DNA of 28,002 nucleotides from JBHWPB01 sp043424675 (GTDB taxonomy: Bacteria; Bacillota; Bacilli; Lactobacillales; Carnobacteriaceae_A), in contig JBHWPB010000143.1 of NCBI GenBank assembly GCA_043424675.1, positions 1-28,002 on the forward strand, read 5' to 3'. Below are positions 1 to 7,682 of this stretch, piece by piece (position 1 is the stretch's first letter; every line of letters begins with the position of its first letter). Made by a program: the position numbers and the translations under genes. The notes beneath the pieces are model-generated. The model searched no databases, had not been told where the DNA came from, and saw nothing but the letters and a program-made list of their open reading frames with translations.

Positions 1-10
1 TAAAAACTAG

Positions 11-52
11 AAACTCCTTGTTATTTTTGCAGGCATAAATAACAAAAGTTTT
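11..52. repeat. AT-rich inverted repeat at window edge
   Basis: The arms AAACTccTTGTTATTT and AAATAACAAaAGTTT can form a hairpin with a loop of about 10 bases. There is no clear T-tract, so a terminator role for a gene left of the window is possible but unproven. Confidence 0.3.
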
Positions 53-157
53 GAACCATTCTTAGGTAATATAATAATCTTTCTACAGCTCACTAAAAAT
101 GGGTGGAAATTCTTTTTTTATTTTTACCCAGTTATATGACTAAAAGGAAAAGCAGTG

Positions 158-331
158 ATGCATGAAGAAATTTCATTTCTCATAACTGAGAAACGAAAGA
201 ATTCGTTATGTGTTAATGCTTGCTTTTATTATAGAGCATTTTTTATAGGAATTGCTTTTATAGCATTTATTATATCAGAATCTTTTGGTCATATGTTTCA
301 CAGTCCTAATTTGTGTACGCGATCAGACTAG
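158..331 (+). CDS. possible small ORF (57 aa), hypothetical
   Basis: An ATG at 158 preceded by AAAGGA (about 10 bases upstream) opens a 57-codon frame ending in TAG inside the first 69-bp repeat. The product would have a charged N-terminus (MHEEISFLITEKRK), a short hydrophobic stretch (residues about 26-40, FFIGIAFIAFII) and a polar tail. I recognise no family. The DNA is AT-rich and holds imperfect internal duplications (TTGCTTTTAT...AGCATTT twice, near 220-270), which also fits non-coding leader DNA. It could be a leader peptide of the amino-acid transporter operon, but nothing beyond the plausible RBS supports translation. Confidence 0.2.
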   Translation: MHEEISFLITEKRKNSLCVNACFYYRAFFIGIAFIAFIISESFGHMFHSPNLCTRSD

Positions 332-445
332 TGTGTATGGGAGTATATACTACAACGAGACAAGTGATCAACACAAAATTTGTGTACGCGATCAAACTAG
401 TATATATGGGAGTATATGCTACAACGAGACAAGTGATCAACACAA
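308..445 (+). repeat. two tandem 69-bp repeats, each an imperfect hairpin
   Basis: Copy 1 is 308-376 and copy 2 is 377-445. They are the same length and differ at only four places (326/395, 333/402, 335/404, 349/418), all A/G differences. Each unit is flanked by inverted arms, TTTGTGT at the left and ACACAAA at the right, with inner GATCA/TGATC pairing; AGTATATACT near the centre of copy 1 is a palindrome. The pair ends about 30 bases before the ABC transporter ATPase start. Such tandem stem-loops could be regulatory RNA, protein-binding sites or a small duplicated element; the sequence does not say which. Confidence 0.85.
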
Positions 446-474
446 ATAATACAAAAAGAAAGAGGGAACTAAGA

Positions 475-1206
475 ATGATTGAATTCAAAAATGTAGACAA
501 ATATTACGGGAGTTTCCAAGCTCTTGAAAATATTAACTTAAAAATAGACAAAGGTGAGGTTGTTACCCTTATCGGTCCATCTGGATCAGGTAAGTCAACT
601 TTACTTCGTTGTATCAACGGCCTAGAAGAAATTACAAATGGTGAGCTCATTGTATTTGACAAAAACTTAGCAGATCCAAATACGGATAAACGTTTAGTTC
701 GTCAAAAAATTGGAATGACTTTCCAACACTTCGAGCTATACCCACATATGACGGCACAAGAAAACGTAACATTAGCACCGCGAAAAGTATTAGGTGTATC
801 TGATAAAGAAGCCAATGAGTTGGCAGAAAGATTCTTGACTCGAGTAAACATGTGGGATAGAAAAGATTCTTACCCAGAGCAATTATCTGGTGGTCAGCAG
901 CAACGTGTTGCGATTGCGAGAGGTTTAGCAATGAAGCCAGATGCCATGCTCTTTGACGAGCCTACTTCAGCCTTAGACCCAGAAACAATTTCTGATGTTC
1001 TGGATGTTATGAAAGATATTGCTTATGAAGAAGGCATGACCATGGTCGTTGTTACTCACGAGATGGGCTTCGCCCGCGAAGTTTCTGACCGAACGATTTT
1101 CATGGCAGAAGGTCAGATTATAGAAGACCGTCCGAGTGAAGAATTCTTTGAAAATCCACACGACGAACGTGCGAAAACATTTATCGACCAAGTTTTTGCA
1201 TATTAA
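475..1206 (+). CDS. glnQ: Polar amino-acid ABC transporter, ATP-binding protein (GlnQ type)
   Basis: This is the ATPase of an amino-acid importer of the polar amino acid (glutamine/glutamate/aspartate) family. It sits on the cytoplasmic face and powers the two permeases encoded downstream. The 243-residue protein is the usual family size. It shows Walker A GPSGSGKS (34-41), Q-loop Gln84, signature LSGGQQQR (137-144), Walker B with catalytic Glu162 (AMLFDEP) and the switch His195 (VVTHEMGF). The ATG at 475 is chosen because MIEFKNVDKYYGS is the normal family start and AGAGGGAA lies just upstream. An in-frame GTG at 313 would only add 54 residues translated from the tandem repeats. It is the first gene of a four-gene operon. 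The exact substrate cannot be read from the sequence, so the symbol is by family. Confidence 0.93.
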   Translation: MIEFKNVDKYYGSFQALENINLKIDKGEVVTLIGPSGSGKSTLLRCINGLEEITNGELIVFDKNLADPNTDKRLVRQKIGMTFQHFELYPHMTAQENVTLAPRKVLGVSDKEANELAERFLTRVNMWDRKDSYPEQLSGGQQQRVAIARGLAMKPDAMLFDEPTSALDPETISDVLDVMKDIAYEEGMTMVVVTHEMGFAREVSDRTIFMAEGQIIEDRPSEEFFENPHDERAKTFIDQVFAY

Positions 1207-1221
1207 GGAGTTGATTTTTGA

Positions 1222-2121
1222 ATGAAAAAATTAAAAAGATTATTACTATTATTCAGTTTAGTTATCGGAGCGGTTATCCTTACAGCATGTGGAGAAGCCG
1301 TAGCAGAGCAGGATATCGCTCAACGGATCGCATCTTCTGAACAACCAGTTATAACCTGGGGAACTAAAGCTGACACCAACCTTTTAGGTTTTTATGACAT
1401 AGAACAAGGCGAGATTGCTGGTTTCGATGTGGATATTGCAAAAGCTTTGACGGATGAAATTACAGACGGTAAAGGTAGAGCGGAAATTGTTGAAGTAACG
1501 TCAAAAACACGTATTCCTCTACTTAAAAACGGAAACATCGATGCAATTGCCGCGACAATGACAGCTACAGAAGACCGCGCGAAAGTTGTGGACTTCACGG
1601 ATGTTTACTTTGCTGCAGGACAATCCTTACTTGTACATGAAGATTCAGATATTCAAGGGATTGACGATTTAACAACAGAACATACTGTTATCGGAATCAA
1701 GGGATCCACCTCTGTTCAAAACTTCAGAGAGTTAAACCCGGATCCTGAAGTTATCGAACTAGAAAACTACAGTGAAGGATTCGTTGCGCTACAATCTGGA
1801 CAAGGCGATGCCTTGACCACGGATAGTGCAATCTTACTTGGTATGATCGATCAAAACCCTGATTACCGTTTAGCGGGAGCAAACTTTACAGAAGAGCCTT
1901 ACGCTATCGCCATCAATAAAGGGCAGGAAGAATTCTTACAGCAAGTTGATGCGGCTCTGGACACCATCCAAGCAAACGGAGTCTACGATGAAATTTATGA
2001 CAAATGGTTTGGAGAGCTCTACCCTGCTCAAGAACCTGGAAGTCCAAGTACCTCTACAACAGAGTACGCTAATCCAGAGGGTGTAGTAGAGTCAGATGAA
2101 AGTGAAGGTGACCGTCAGTGA
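1222..2121 (+). CDS. Amino-acid ABC transporter, substrate-binding lipoprotein
   Basis: Extracellular lipid-anchored receptor of the importer (SBP_bac_3 family). Residues 1-22 form a lipoprotein signal peptide with lipobox LTAC and Cys23 as the predicted lipidated residue. The body starts with a family-typical stretch (TWGTKADTNLLGFYDIEQGE, then IAGFDVDIAKAL) and contains TATEDRAKVVDFTDVYF, the usual signature near the hinge. The last 30 or so residues are a Ser/Glu/Asp-rich tail beyond the folded domain. It starts 15 bases after the ATPase stop with AAGGAG as RBS, and its stop overlaps the next gene by 4 bases (GTGA). The likely ligand is glutamine, glutamate or aspartate; this is inferred from family only. 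Confidence 0.93.
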   Translation: MKKLKRLLLLFSLVIGAVILTACGEAVAEQDIAQRIASSEQPVITWGTKADTNLLGFYDIEQGEIAGFDVDIAKALTDEITDGKGRAEIVEVTSKTRIPLLKNGNIDAIAATMTATEDRAKVVDFTDVYFAAGQSLLVHEDSDIQGIDDLTTEHTVIGIKGSTSVQNFRELNPDPEVIELENYSEGFVALQSGQGDALTTDSAILLGMIDQNPDYRLAGANFTEEPYAIAINKGQEEFLQQVDAALDTIQANGVYDEIYDKWFGELYPAQEPGSPSTSTTEYANPEGVVESDESEGDRQ

Positions 2122-2777
2122 TAACAATATTAGAACAATACTGGCCGCTCTTTGTGGAGGGTTTTATCAATACTCTGATCGCCAGTGTCATCGCTTTATT
2201 CTTTAGTACTATTATTGGAACGATTATGGGAACCTTGCAGCTTAACGACAACAAGTTTTTGAGTGGAATTGCAAACGGTTATGTTGAACTTTTCCGCAAT
2301 ATCCCTCTGTTAGTCATCGTAATGTTTTTCTACGTGGCTGTTCCCATGTATGTTTATCCCTTAACTGGGTTTCAAGCAGGAGTTATTGGATTAACCATCT
2401 ATACCTCCTCTTTTATCGCGGATAACGTACGTGCTGGTATTCTGTCTATCCCTGATGGGCAGATGGAAGCAGGATTATCCTCCGGTCTGTCTTATACTCA
2501 GACCATGCGTTATATCATTCTTCCCCAAGCGATTCGTGTCATTATCCCGCCACTGGGCAACCAGTTTATCAACTTAGTGAAAAACTCCTCCATCCTCGCA
2601 GTGGTAGCAGGAATGGACTTAATGTACTTTGGAGATCATGTTGCCATGGAGACATTCAACACGATTGACACTTACATTGTAGTCGGATTATTTTATCTTG
2701 TTATTACATTGCCGCTCACTTATCTCACACGAAGATTAGAAGTTCATCTTGGTGTCGAAGAGATAGAAGAAGCATAG
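2118..2777 (+). CDS. Amino-acid ABC transporter permease 1 (HisM/GlnP family)
   Basis: Inner-membrane subunit (219 aa) of the amino-acid importer, with about five hydrophobic segments. The N-terminal region (GFINTLIASVIALFFSTIIG) and the EAA loop (MEAGLSSGLSYTQTMRYIIL followed by PQA) are typical of the family; the loop couples to the ATPase. Start is GTG at 2118, overlapping the previous stop by four bases, which implies translational coupling. It pairs with the second permease 14 bases downstream to form a heterodimeric channel, as in other polar amino-acid systems with two permease genes. Confidence 0.93.
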   Translation: MITILEQYWPLFVEGFINTLIASVIALFFSTIIGTIMGTLQLNDNKFLSGIANGYVELFRNIPLLVIVMFFYVAVPMYVYPLTGFQAGVIGLTIYTSSFIADNVRAGILSIPDGQMEAGLSSGLSYTQTMRYIILPQAIRVIIPPLGNQFINLVKNSSILAVVAGMDLMYFGDHVAMETFNTIDTYIVVGLFYLVITLPLTYLTRRLEVHLGVEEIEEA

Positions 2778-2791
2778 GAGGGAGATATGAA

Positions 2792-3454
2792 ATGAATTTT
2801 ACAGATGCTTTATCATGGATAAATGTTCAATTCTTACTTGAAGGTCTCCTTGTCACACTTCAAGTGGCAGCAGTATCCATCGTCTTAAGTGTTATTATAG
2901 GGTTTTTACTTGGTGTCATCAGATATTACGATATACCGGTTGTTTCACAAGTTGTCGGAGTAATCATCGATATTATTCGTAACTTGCCGCTTCTCTTAAT
3001 TATATTCTTTACTTACTTCGCCCTCCCTCAATTTGGGATACGCTTAAATGTATTTTGGGCAGCCGTAGCTGCAATGACAGTATTCGAGTCCGCCATGATT
3101 TCAGAAATCGTCCGCGGAGGATTAAGTGCTCTGCCTGATGGACAGACTGAAGCGGGGATGGCGTCCGGTTTAACGAAAAATGAAATCATGCGGTATATCC
3201 TACTGCCACAAGCGACGCGTCAGACCTTGCCGTCTGTTGTCAGTCAGCTGATTGCTCTCGTTAAAGATACATCGCTCGCGACCATCATTACACTGCCCGA
3301 ACTGACACATAACGCAAGAATCATTTACGGTCAGGATACCTCTTATGTCATTCCGATGTTTATTGCGATGGCAGCCATCTACTTTATTATCTGTTACGCG
3401 ATGTCTCGTTTTTCAAAATATTTAGCCAACAGATGGGAAGTTCAAAACCTATAA
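2792..3454 (+). CDS. Amino-acid ABC transporter permease 2 (HisM/GlnP family)
   Basis: Second membrane subunit (220 aa) of the same importer. It has the same fold as its neighbour, with the EAA loop TEAGMASGLTKNEIMRYILL followed by PQA, and a hydrophobic C-terminal half. AGGAGG at 2776-2781 is the RBS. An ATG at 2787 would stop after two codons, so 2792 is the start. It is the last gene of the operon, with a bidirectional terminator immediately downstream. Confidence 0.93.
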   Translation: MNFTDALSWINVQFLLEGLLVTLQVAAVSIVLSVIIGFLLGVIRYYDIPVVSQVVGVIIDIIRNLPLLLIIFFTYFALPQFGIRLNVFWAAVAAMTVFESAMISEIVRGGLSALPDGQTEAGMASGLTKNEIMRYILLPQATRQTLPSVVSQLIALVKDTSLATIITLPELTHNARIIYGQDTSYVIPMFIAMAAIYFIICYAMSRFSKYLANRWEVQNL

Positions 3455-3476
3455 TTTCAAAACATGACATAAATTA

Positions 3477-3518
3477 AAAGAGAGTGAAGTCAAGTTAACG
3501 ACTGTCACTCTCTTTTTT
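3477..3518. terminator. Bidirectional Rho-independent terminator
   Basis: Arms GAGAGTGA and TCACTCTC plus an inner GTC/GAC pair form the stem. It is followed by TTTTTT on the plus strand and TTTTAATTT on the minus strand. It lies between convergent genes, ending the amino-acid transporter operon (plus) and the lipoprotein gene (minus). Confidence 0.85.
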
Positions 3519-3523
3519 ATATG

Positions 3524-4165
3524 TCAGAGGCTTTCTCTTTCGCCTGTTACGCCTAGACGTTCAATCTGGCCTGTTTCCGTATGATAATAATAAATGCCTA
3601 CCATTGGCGCAACTTCGCTGTCCGTATTTTCGCGTATCTCTACTTTATATTCCTTTCCTTCTTGGTTCAGTAAAAAGAAATAATCTTCGTAGTTTCCGCT
3701 CAATTCAGGATCTGCTGCGAGGATGGCTTCAATCACTTCGGCTTCTTCGTCCGGAAGTTCAGAGCCGATCTGGACTTCTGCATCTTGAGTCGTTTGTGTA
3801 TTGGCGTTTTCTTCTTCAGAAGTCCCGCTTGCGTTATTTCCTTCATTCGCAGGTGTGCTGTCGCCTGTTTCGTTGCTTGCTGAGTCCTCTGATTCACTCG
3901 CTTGTTCTTCAGACGTTTCACTTGCTGCTGTTTCCTCATGGGCAGGGTCATTTCCAGATTCTTCTGACTCTTCCTCGGTATCTTGACTTTCTTCAGAAAC
4001 CACTGAGTCTGCCGCTGCTAATTCAGATGAGACATCTGTTTCTGCTTCAGTTATGGCGGCTTCCTCTGTCGTGCTGGATTGCTGCTCTGTCTCAGAGTTA
4101 GAGTTGGAGCAGCCGAATAGAAATAGACCAGTAGAAAGTAATGCTATCATTTTTAAGTTCTTCAT
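3524..4165 (-). CDS. Predicted surface lipoprotein with Ser/Glu/Thr-rich linker
   Basis: No family is recognised. The 213-aa product has a lipoprotein signal (MKNLKMIALLSTGLFLFGC, Cys19), then about 110 residues of low-complexity acidic linker made almost only of S, E, T, A, D and N, and a C-terminal domain of about 80 residues containing YFFLLNQEGKEYKVEIRE and VGIYYYHTETGQIERL. The layout suggests a domain held away from the membrane across the cell wall. The start at 4165 is chosen over an ATG at 4273 because it gives the signal peptide and has AGAGGA upstream; the longer frame would run into rsmI. A perfect minus-strand TATAAT at 4223-4228 could be its own promoter. Function unknown. Confidence 0.8.
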   Translation of the reverse strand: MKNLKMIALLSTGLFLFGCSNSNSETEQQSSTTEEAAITEAETDVSSELAAADSVVSEESQDTEEESEESGNDPAHEETAASETSEEQASESEDSASNETGDSTPANEGNNASGTSEEENANTQTTQDAEVQIGSELPDEEAEVIEAILAADPELSGNYEDYFFLLNQEGKEYKVEIRENTDSEVAPMVGIYYYHTETGQIERLGVTGERESL

Positions 4166-4222
4166 AACATCCTCTTTTCTTTTTCGTTGAAAGATTCCAT
4201 GCAATAGTTTGCCTCTGTCTCC

Positions 4223-4251
4223 ATTATACCTTGTTTCAATCTGTAAGCCCA
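4223..4251 (-). promoter_or_regulatory. Possible promoter for the lipoprotein gene
   Basis: Perfect -10 TATAAT (4223-4228 on the minus strand) with a poor -35 (TGGGCT) at a 17-base spacing that lies inside the end of rsmI. It could allow expression apart from rsmI. Confidence 0.35.
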
Positions 4252-5114
4252 TGATATTCTGCATAGACCTCACGCTTAGGCAGATCTCTTATCTCGGCGA
4301 CTTGCTTGATAGCTTCTTTGCTGGACATCTCTTTTTCGTCCATCAAGAGTTTAACGTAATTACTTAAGCTGATCGTATCTAAGAAGCTTTTTTCCGGTGC
4401 TTCTCCTTTATTACCTTCTACAACCACACAGAACTCGCCGCGTATTTCATTATTCTCAGTCCATGCGACCGCTTCCTCTAAGGTCCCTCGCAGCCACTCC
4501 TCATACTGTTTGGTTAACTCGCGAGCCAACACGATACGTCGATCTGCCCCCAAGGTATCCGCCATTTCTTTGATCGTCTTCTTCAATTCATGGGGCGATT
4601 CATAAAAAATAAGAGTTTCTTCTTTGTTACGTAAAGTTTCTAACTCTTCTTTTTTCTCATTCTTTTTGTGAGACAGGAAGCCTTTGAAAAAGAAAGTTTC
4701 TGTAGGAAGGCCTGAGCCGATAAGAGCAGTCAAGGCCGCGTTCGCTCCCGGAAGAGGAACCACTTTCATATCCTTCTTGATGACAGCTGTTACCAGCTCG
4801 TAGCCGGGGTCGCTGATAGACGGAGTCCCCGCGTCACTCACTTGCGCGATCGTTTCTCCCTGGCGCAGTCTGTCGAGGAGCTCAGGAATCTTTCCTTCTT
4901 TGTTGTGTTCGTGGAAACTCGTCTTAGGTGTTGCGATATCAAAATGGTTCAATAGTTTTTGAGTATGACGCGTATCTTCACAGGCGATTAAATCTACTTT
5001 TTTCAAGGTATCGATCGCTCGAAACGTCATGTCTTCCAAGTTGCCTATGGGAGTCGGCACTAGATACAGGACTCCTTTATTCTGATCCTCATTAAAGCTC
5101 GCTTGTCTCTTCAT
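4236..5114 (-). CDS. rsmI: 16S rRNA (cytidine1402-2'-O)-methyltransferase RsmI
   Basis: Methylates the 2'-OH of C1402 in the 16S rRNA decoding centre using S-adenosylmethionine. The 292-aa protein has the tetrapyrrole-methylase fold with the hallmark stretches LVPTPIGNLEDMTFRA (about 18-33), ACEDTRHTQKLL and SDAGTPSISDPGYELV. AGAGGAGAG precedes the ATG. Its first 23 bases overlap the end of yazA, indicating one transcript. The order yabB-yazA-rsmI is the conserved Bacillus/Lactobacillales arrangement. Confidence 0.96.
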   Translation of the reverse strand: MKRQASFNEDQNKGVLYLVPTPIGNLEDMTFRAIDTLKKVDLIACEDTRHTQKLLNHFDIATPKTSFHEHNKEGKIPELLDRLRQGETIAQVSDAGTPSISDPGYELVTAVIKKDMKVVPLPGANAALTALIGSGLPTETFFFKGFLSHKKNEKKEELETLRNKEETLIFYESPHELKKTIKEMADTLGADRRIVLARELTKQYEEWLRGTLEEAVAWTENNEIRGEFCVVVEGNKGEAPEKSFLDTISLSNYVKLLMDEKEMSSKEAIKQVAEIRDLPKREVYAEYHGLTD

Positions 5115-5439
5115 CGCTCTCCTCTTTCTCTTGTCGTCTGTCCTGCACGAGGGGCTGGTTGGGCAAACTTTTATAAGCTTGTTTTATCCCCTGCTCGAAT
5201 AAGTAAGCATCTTTTTCCGGTCTTCTCTTCTGTTTGAATGCATATTCTGCTTTCATCGCTTCACTTTTGGTTTCATAAGCTTCGGCATAAATCATCTTCA
5301 GCGGCCGCCTGGTCTTGGGACGCGTATATTTCGCCCCTGTTCCGCTGTTATGTTCTTCAAAGCGGCGTTTCAAATCGGTTGTATACCCGCCATACAGCGA
5401 ACCATCTTTACAATATAAAACATAAAAATAACTAAGCAT
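5092..5439 (-). CDS. yazA: GIY-YIG domain protein (YazA/YhbQ family)
   Basis: Small protein (115 aa) with a single GIY-YIG nuclease-like domain: YFYVLYCKDGSLYGGYT near the N-terminus carries the GIY and YIG equivalents, followed by RRFEEHNSGTGAKYT and the helix with KAEYAFKQ. Members of this family have poorly known roles, possibly in DNA repair. The start at 5439 (MLSYFYV) is chosen because it matches the family start and overlaps the end of the methyltransferase gene by 8 bases, with GGAG directly before the ATG; an upstream ATG at 5490 would add 17 unmatched residues. The C-terminal 25 residues are charged and variable. Confidence 0.9.
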   Translation of the reverse strand: MLSYFYVLYCKDGSLYGGYTTDLKRRFEEHNSGTGAKYTRPKTRRPLKMIYAEAYETKSEAMKAEYAFKQKRRPEKDAYLFEQGIKQAYKSLPNQPLVQDRRQEKEESDEETSEL

Positions 5440-6184
5440 CTCCGTAAAACAACCTTCGAATCTCTGATAAATACTCCCCGTCTGCGTCATGTATGAAAAC
5501 AGGCGGTAAGATTTTAAAGCCTTCGATTTTCCCCTGCTTCATTCCCTCAACCAGAAGCATATTCGCCTCTTTATCTTGCTTAGGATAAATGAATTGAACC
5601 TTTTTAGGGGTAATCTTATATTTTTTCATCAGTTCTAAAATTTCTAGGAAACGTTCCGGTCGGTGAACCATAAAGAAACGCCCCCGCATCTTTAATAAAT
5701 CACCAGCTACTTCGATAATTTCTTCAAGATTCGTGGTCAGTTCATGTCGAGCGATAGCTTTGTGACGATTAGGGTTCTTTTTACTAGTTTCGTCGACCTT
5801 GAAATAAGGTGGGTTGCAAGTCACGACGTCTACCTTGTCGTAGCCGAACCAGTCTGTCGCCTCTTTCACATCGCCTTGAATCATTTCAATAGAATCGGCG
5901 AGCCCATTATGTGCGATACTCCGTTCTGCCATATCAACAAGGCGTTCTTGGAGTTCAACCCCGTATATTTTGCTCTGCGTTCGCTGGCTTAAGGATAAAG
6001 CGACGACCCCGTTCCCTGAGCATAGATCGACAATTTTTGCTCGGTTGTGGCCCGGCACCTGGGCGAATTCGGATAAAAGCAGCGCGTCTATCGAAAATGA
6101 GAAGACAGAGGGACTCTGGATGATGTCCAAGTCGTAACGCATCAAGCGGTCGACCCGCTCATCTCCTATTAGTTCTACCACCAT
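5432..6184 (-). CDS. yabB: tRNA1(Val) (adenine37-N6)-methyltransferase-like (YabB/TrmN6 family)
   Basis: SAM-dependent methyltransferase of the TrmN6 family (250 aa). It has the glycine-rich SAM loop VDLCSGNGVVAL (about 52-63), the acidic end of strand 2 (GVELQE) and the catalytic NPPY motif (124-127) typical of adenine-N6 methyltransferases. The N-terminal DLDIIQSPSVFSFSIDALLL is a family feature. The substrate tRNA is inferred from the E. coli homologue. AGAGG precedes the ATG. It starts 33 bases after the quinone oxidoreductase gene and overlaps yazA. Confidence 0.92.
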   Translation of the reverse strand: MVVELIGDERVDRLMRYDLDIIQSPSVFSFSIDALLLSEFAQVPGHNRAKIVDLCSGNGVVALSLSQRTQSKIYGVELQERLVDMAERSIAHNGLADSIEMIQGDVKEATDWFGYDKVDVVTCNPPYFKVDETSKKNPNRHKAIARHELTTNLEEIIEVAGDLLKMRGRFFMVHRPERFLEILELMKKYKITPKKVQFIYPKQDKEANMLLVEGMKQGKIEGFKILPPVFIHDADGEYLSEIRRLFYGDA

Positions 6185-6217
6185 TTTTTACCTCTTTTCT
6201 TTTCACTCCATTGCCGC

Positions 6218-7192
6218 TTAGTCGAGCACCAACATAATTTTTCCGATATTTTCATCATTTTCCATTATTCTGTGAGCCTCTGGCACTTCTTCAAAAGAAA
6301 GTTCCTCGTAAATCACAGGTTTGATTTCACCTGAAGCGAAGAGTGGCATCACTTTTTCTTCGACTTCCTTGGTCAAGGCTGTTTTGTATTCATCAGAACG
6401 CGGACTTAAAAGTGTCGCTATTAAACTGACGCGCTTGCCTAGCATCGGCATCAGGTCAAAGTTCTCGATTTCTGATCCACCGAGGGCACTGATCAAGATC
6501 CAACGGCCATCTACTGCGATACTTTTCATGTTTTTCTCGTAATAAGAAGCTCCTATGAAATCTAAAATAACATCCACACCGTTTCCGTCCGTTTCTTCAA
6601 GAACACGTTCTGAGAAATCTTCTTCTTTATAGTTAACAGCCAAGTCTGCACCTAAAGAATAAGTTATGTCCAACTTTTCTTCCTGTCCAGCTGTTGTAAT
6701 CACATGTGCATCAGCCAGCTTTTTAGCTAACTGGATAGCTGCTGTCCCCACGCCGCTTCCGCCCGCATGAATCAGAACAGTCTCTTCTTTTTTCAAGTCG
6801 CCTAACCAAAAGAGCGTTTGATAAGCCGTAAGAAAGACTTCTGGAATCGCTGCGGCTTCAGTGAAAGAAAGCTCCTCTGGGACAACCATGGCTTGTCCTG
6901 CTGGAATGGTCACGTATTCTGCGTAAGCCCCTGAAGAGACTATGCCGGCCACATGGGTTCCTTGCTCAAAGCGCTTGTCGTCTGACTTGTTTTCTACCAC
7001 ACGTCCGCTCATCTCTACCCCTAGGATTCCATCTTTATCCATGGCTTCACGATGATTGATATCCAAACGATTGACTCCTACAGCTTTTACCTCTACTAAG
7101 AGCTCCCCTTCTTGCGCCTCAGGGATATCTCCAGTTTCTAATACTAAATTACCTCTTCCGCCAGGTACTTCAGCTGTCCAATATCTATTCAT
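6218..7192 (-). CDS. Zinc-independent quinone oxidoreductase, PIG3-like MDR family
   Basis: Medium-chain dehydrogenase/reductase of 324 aa, the usual length of the NAD(P)H quinone oxidoreductase PIG3 group. It has the N-terminal GroES-like domain (VKAVGVNRLDINHREA, VEMSGRVVE) and a Rossmann domain with the dinucleotide motif HAGGSGVGTAAIQLAK. The Cys/His ligands of zinc alcohol dehydrogenases are not seen. It probably reduces quinones or reactive carbonyls with NADPH. GGGAG lies 8 bases before the ATG. It is inserted between yabA and yabB, which are commonly adjacent in relatives, so it looks like an addition to a conserved block. Confidence 0.88.
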   Translation of the reverse strand: MNRYWTAEVPGGRGNLVLETGDIPEAQEGELLVEVKAVGVNRLDINHREAMDKDGILGVEMSGRVVENKSDDKRFEQGTHVAGIVSSGAYAEYVTIPAGQAMVVPEELSFTEAAAIPEVFLTAYQTLFWLGDLKKEETVLIHAGGSGVGTAAIQLAKKLADAHVITTAGQEEKLDITYSLGADLAVNYKEEDFSERVLEETDGNGVDVILDFIGASYYEKNMKSIAVDGRWILISALGGSEIENFDLMPMLGKRVSLIATLLSPRSDEYKTALTKEVEEKVMPLFASGEIKPVIYEELSFEEVPEAHRIMENDENIGKIMLVLD

Positions 7193-7208
7193 TTATAAAT
7201 CTCCCTCT

Positions 7209-7238
7209 CTTATACTCTTTTTCATTTAAAGAGAGCAA
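7209..7238 (-). promoter_or_regulatory. Possible promoter for the quinone oxidoreductase operon
   Basis: Minus-strand TTGCTC (7233-7238) and TATAAG (7209-7214) are separated by 18 bases. The -35 overlaps the 3' arm of the hairpin after yabA. Plausible but weak. Confidence 0.35.
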
Positions 7239-7261
7239 AATGCTTTAGTATTCTGCTCTCT
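7230..7261 (-). terminator. Hairpin after yabA, probable terminator
   Basis: AGAGAGCA pairs with TGCTCTCT, and an inner AATGC/GTATT pairing extends the stem. On the minus strand it is followed by only a modest TTTAAAT tract, so termination may be partial. Confidence 0.5.
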
Positions 7262-7274
7262 CTATTTATTTAAT

Positions 7275-7640
7275 TTACCTTTCTCCATAAATAACTCCTA
7301 AACAAAAGGCACATGCTTCATCTTCAACCCGACGCGCTCCGTAAAATAGGTTGCAGACATGGAACCCGTCTTCATAAAGCTTCTCAAGGTTCCGACGCGA
7401 GACCGACATCTCTTCCTCATCCTTGCTCTTCGTCTCTGTTTTCCCAGTATCGTTTAATTCATCGAGACGTGCTCTCAAGTTTTCGTTTTCAATCGTTAGA
7501 GCATTATTTTCTTTGACGATATCATCGAATTCCGTCTTCAAGACTTGGATTTCTTCTAAAGTATCTTTTGAAATTCCCTCTAGTTTCAAGAGGCGATCAT
7601 ATAAAACAGCCTTGCCGTTTGGATTCTTTTCGCTATTCAA
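7275..7640 (-). CDS. yabA: DNA replication initiation control protein YabA
   Basis: Negative regulator of replication initiation that bridges DnaA and the DnaN clamp. The 121-aa protein has the two expected parts: an N-terminal leucine-zipper-like coiled coil (about 15-62, LYDRLLKLEG...IENENLRARLDELN) and a C-terminal zinc domain with FHVCNLFYG and CAFCLG, giving the His/Cys ligand set of the family. The start appears to be TTG at 7640, since the frame is closed just upstream and GGTGA precedes it. It follows holB by 42 bases; ricT (yaaT), which lies between these genes in B. subtilis, is not present. Confidence 0.92.
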   Translation of the reverse strand: MNSEKNPNGKAVLYDRLLKLEGISKDTLEEIQVLKTEFDDIVKENNALTIENENLRARLDELNDTGKTETKSKDEEEMSVSRRNLEKLYEDGFHVCNLFYGARRVEDEACAFCLGVIYGER

Positions 7641-7682
7641 AAGGTCACCATCTTTCTTACACTTTGTCTTCCTTGTATCCTT

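Noticed and set aside
100..130. TGGGT...ACCCA hairpin as a terminator
   Set aside because: The stem is short with G-U pairs and no T-tract follows.
313..474. N-terminal extension of the GlnQ-type ATPase from a GTG start
   Set aside because: It only translates the 69-bp repeats, has no RBS, and the ATG at 475 matches the family start with a good RBS.
306..500. Minus-strand 64-codon frame over the repeats
   Set aside because: Its apparent peptide repeats (LITCLVV...YTPI) are the reverse of the DNA repeats; no RBS or homology.
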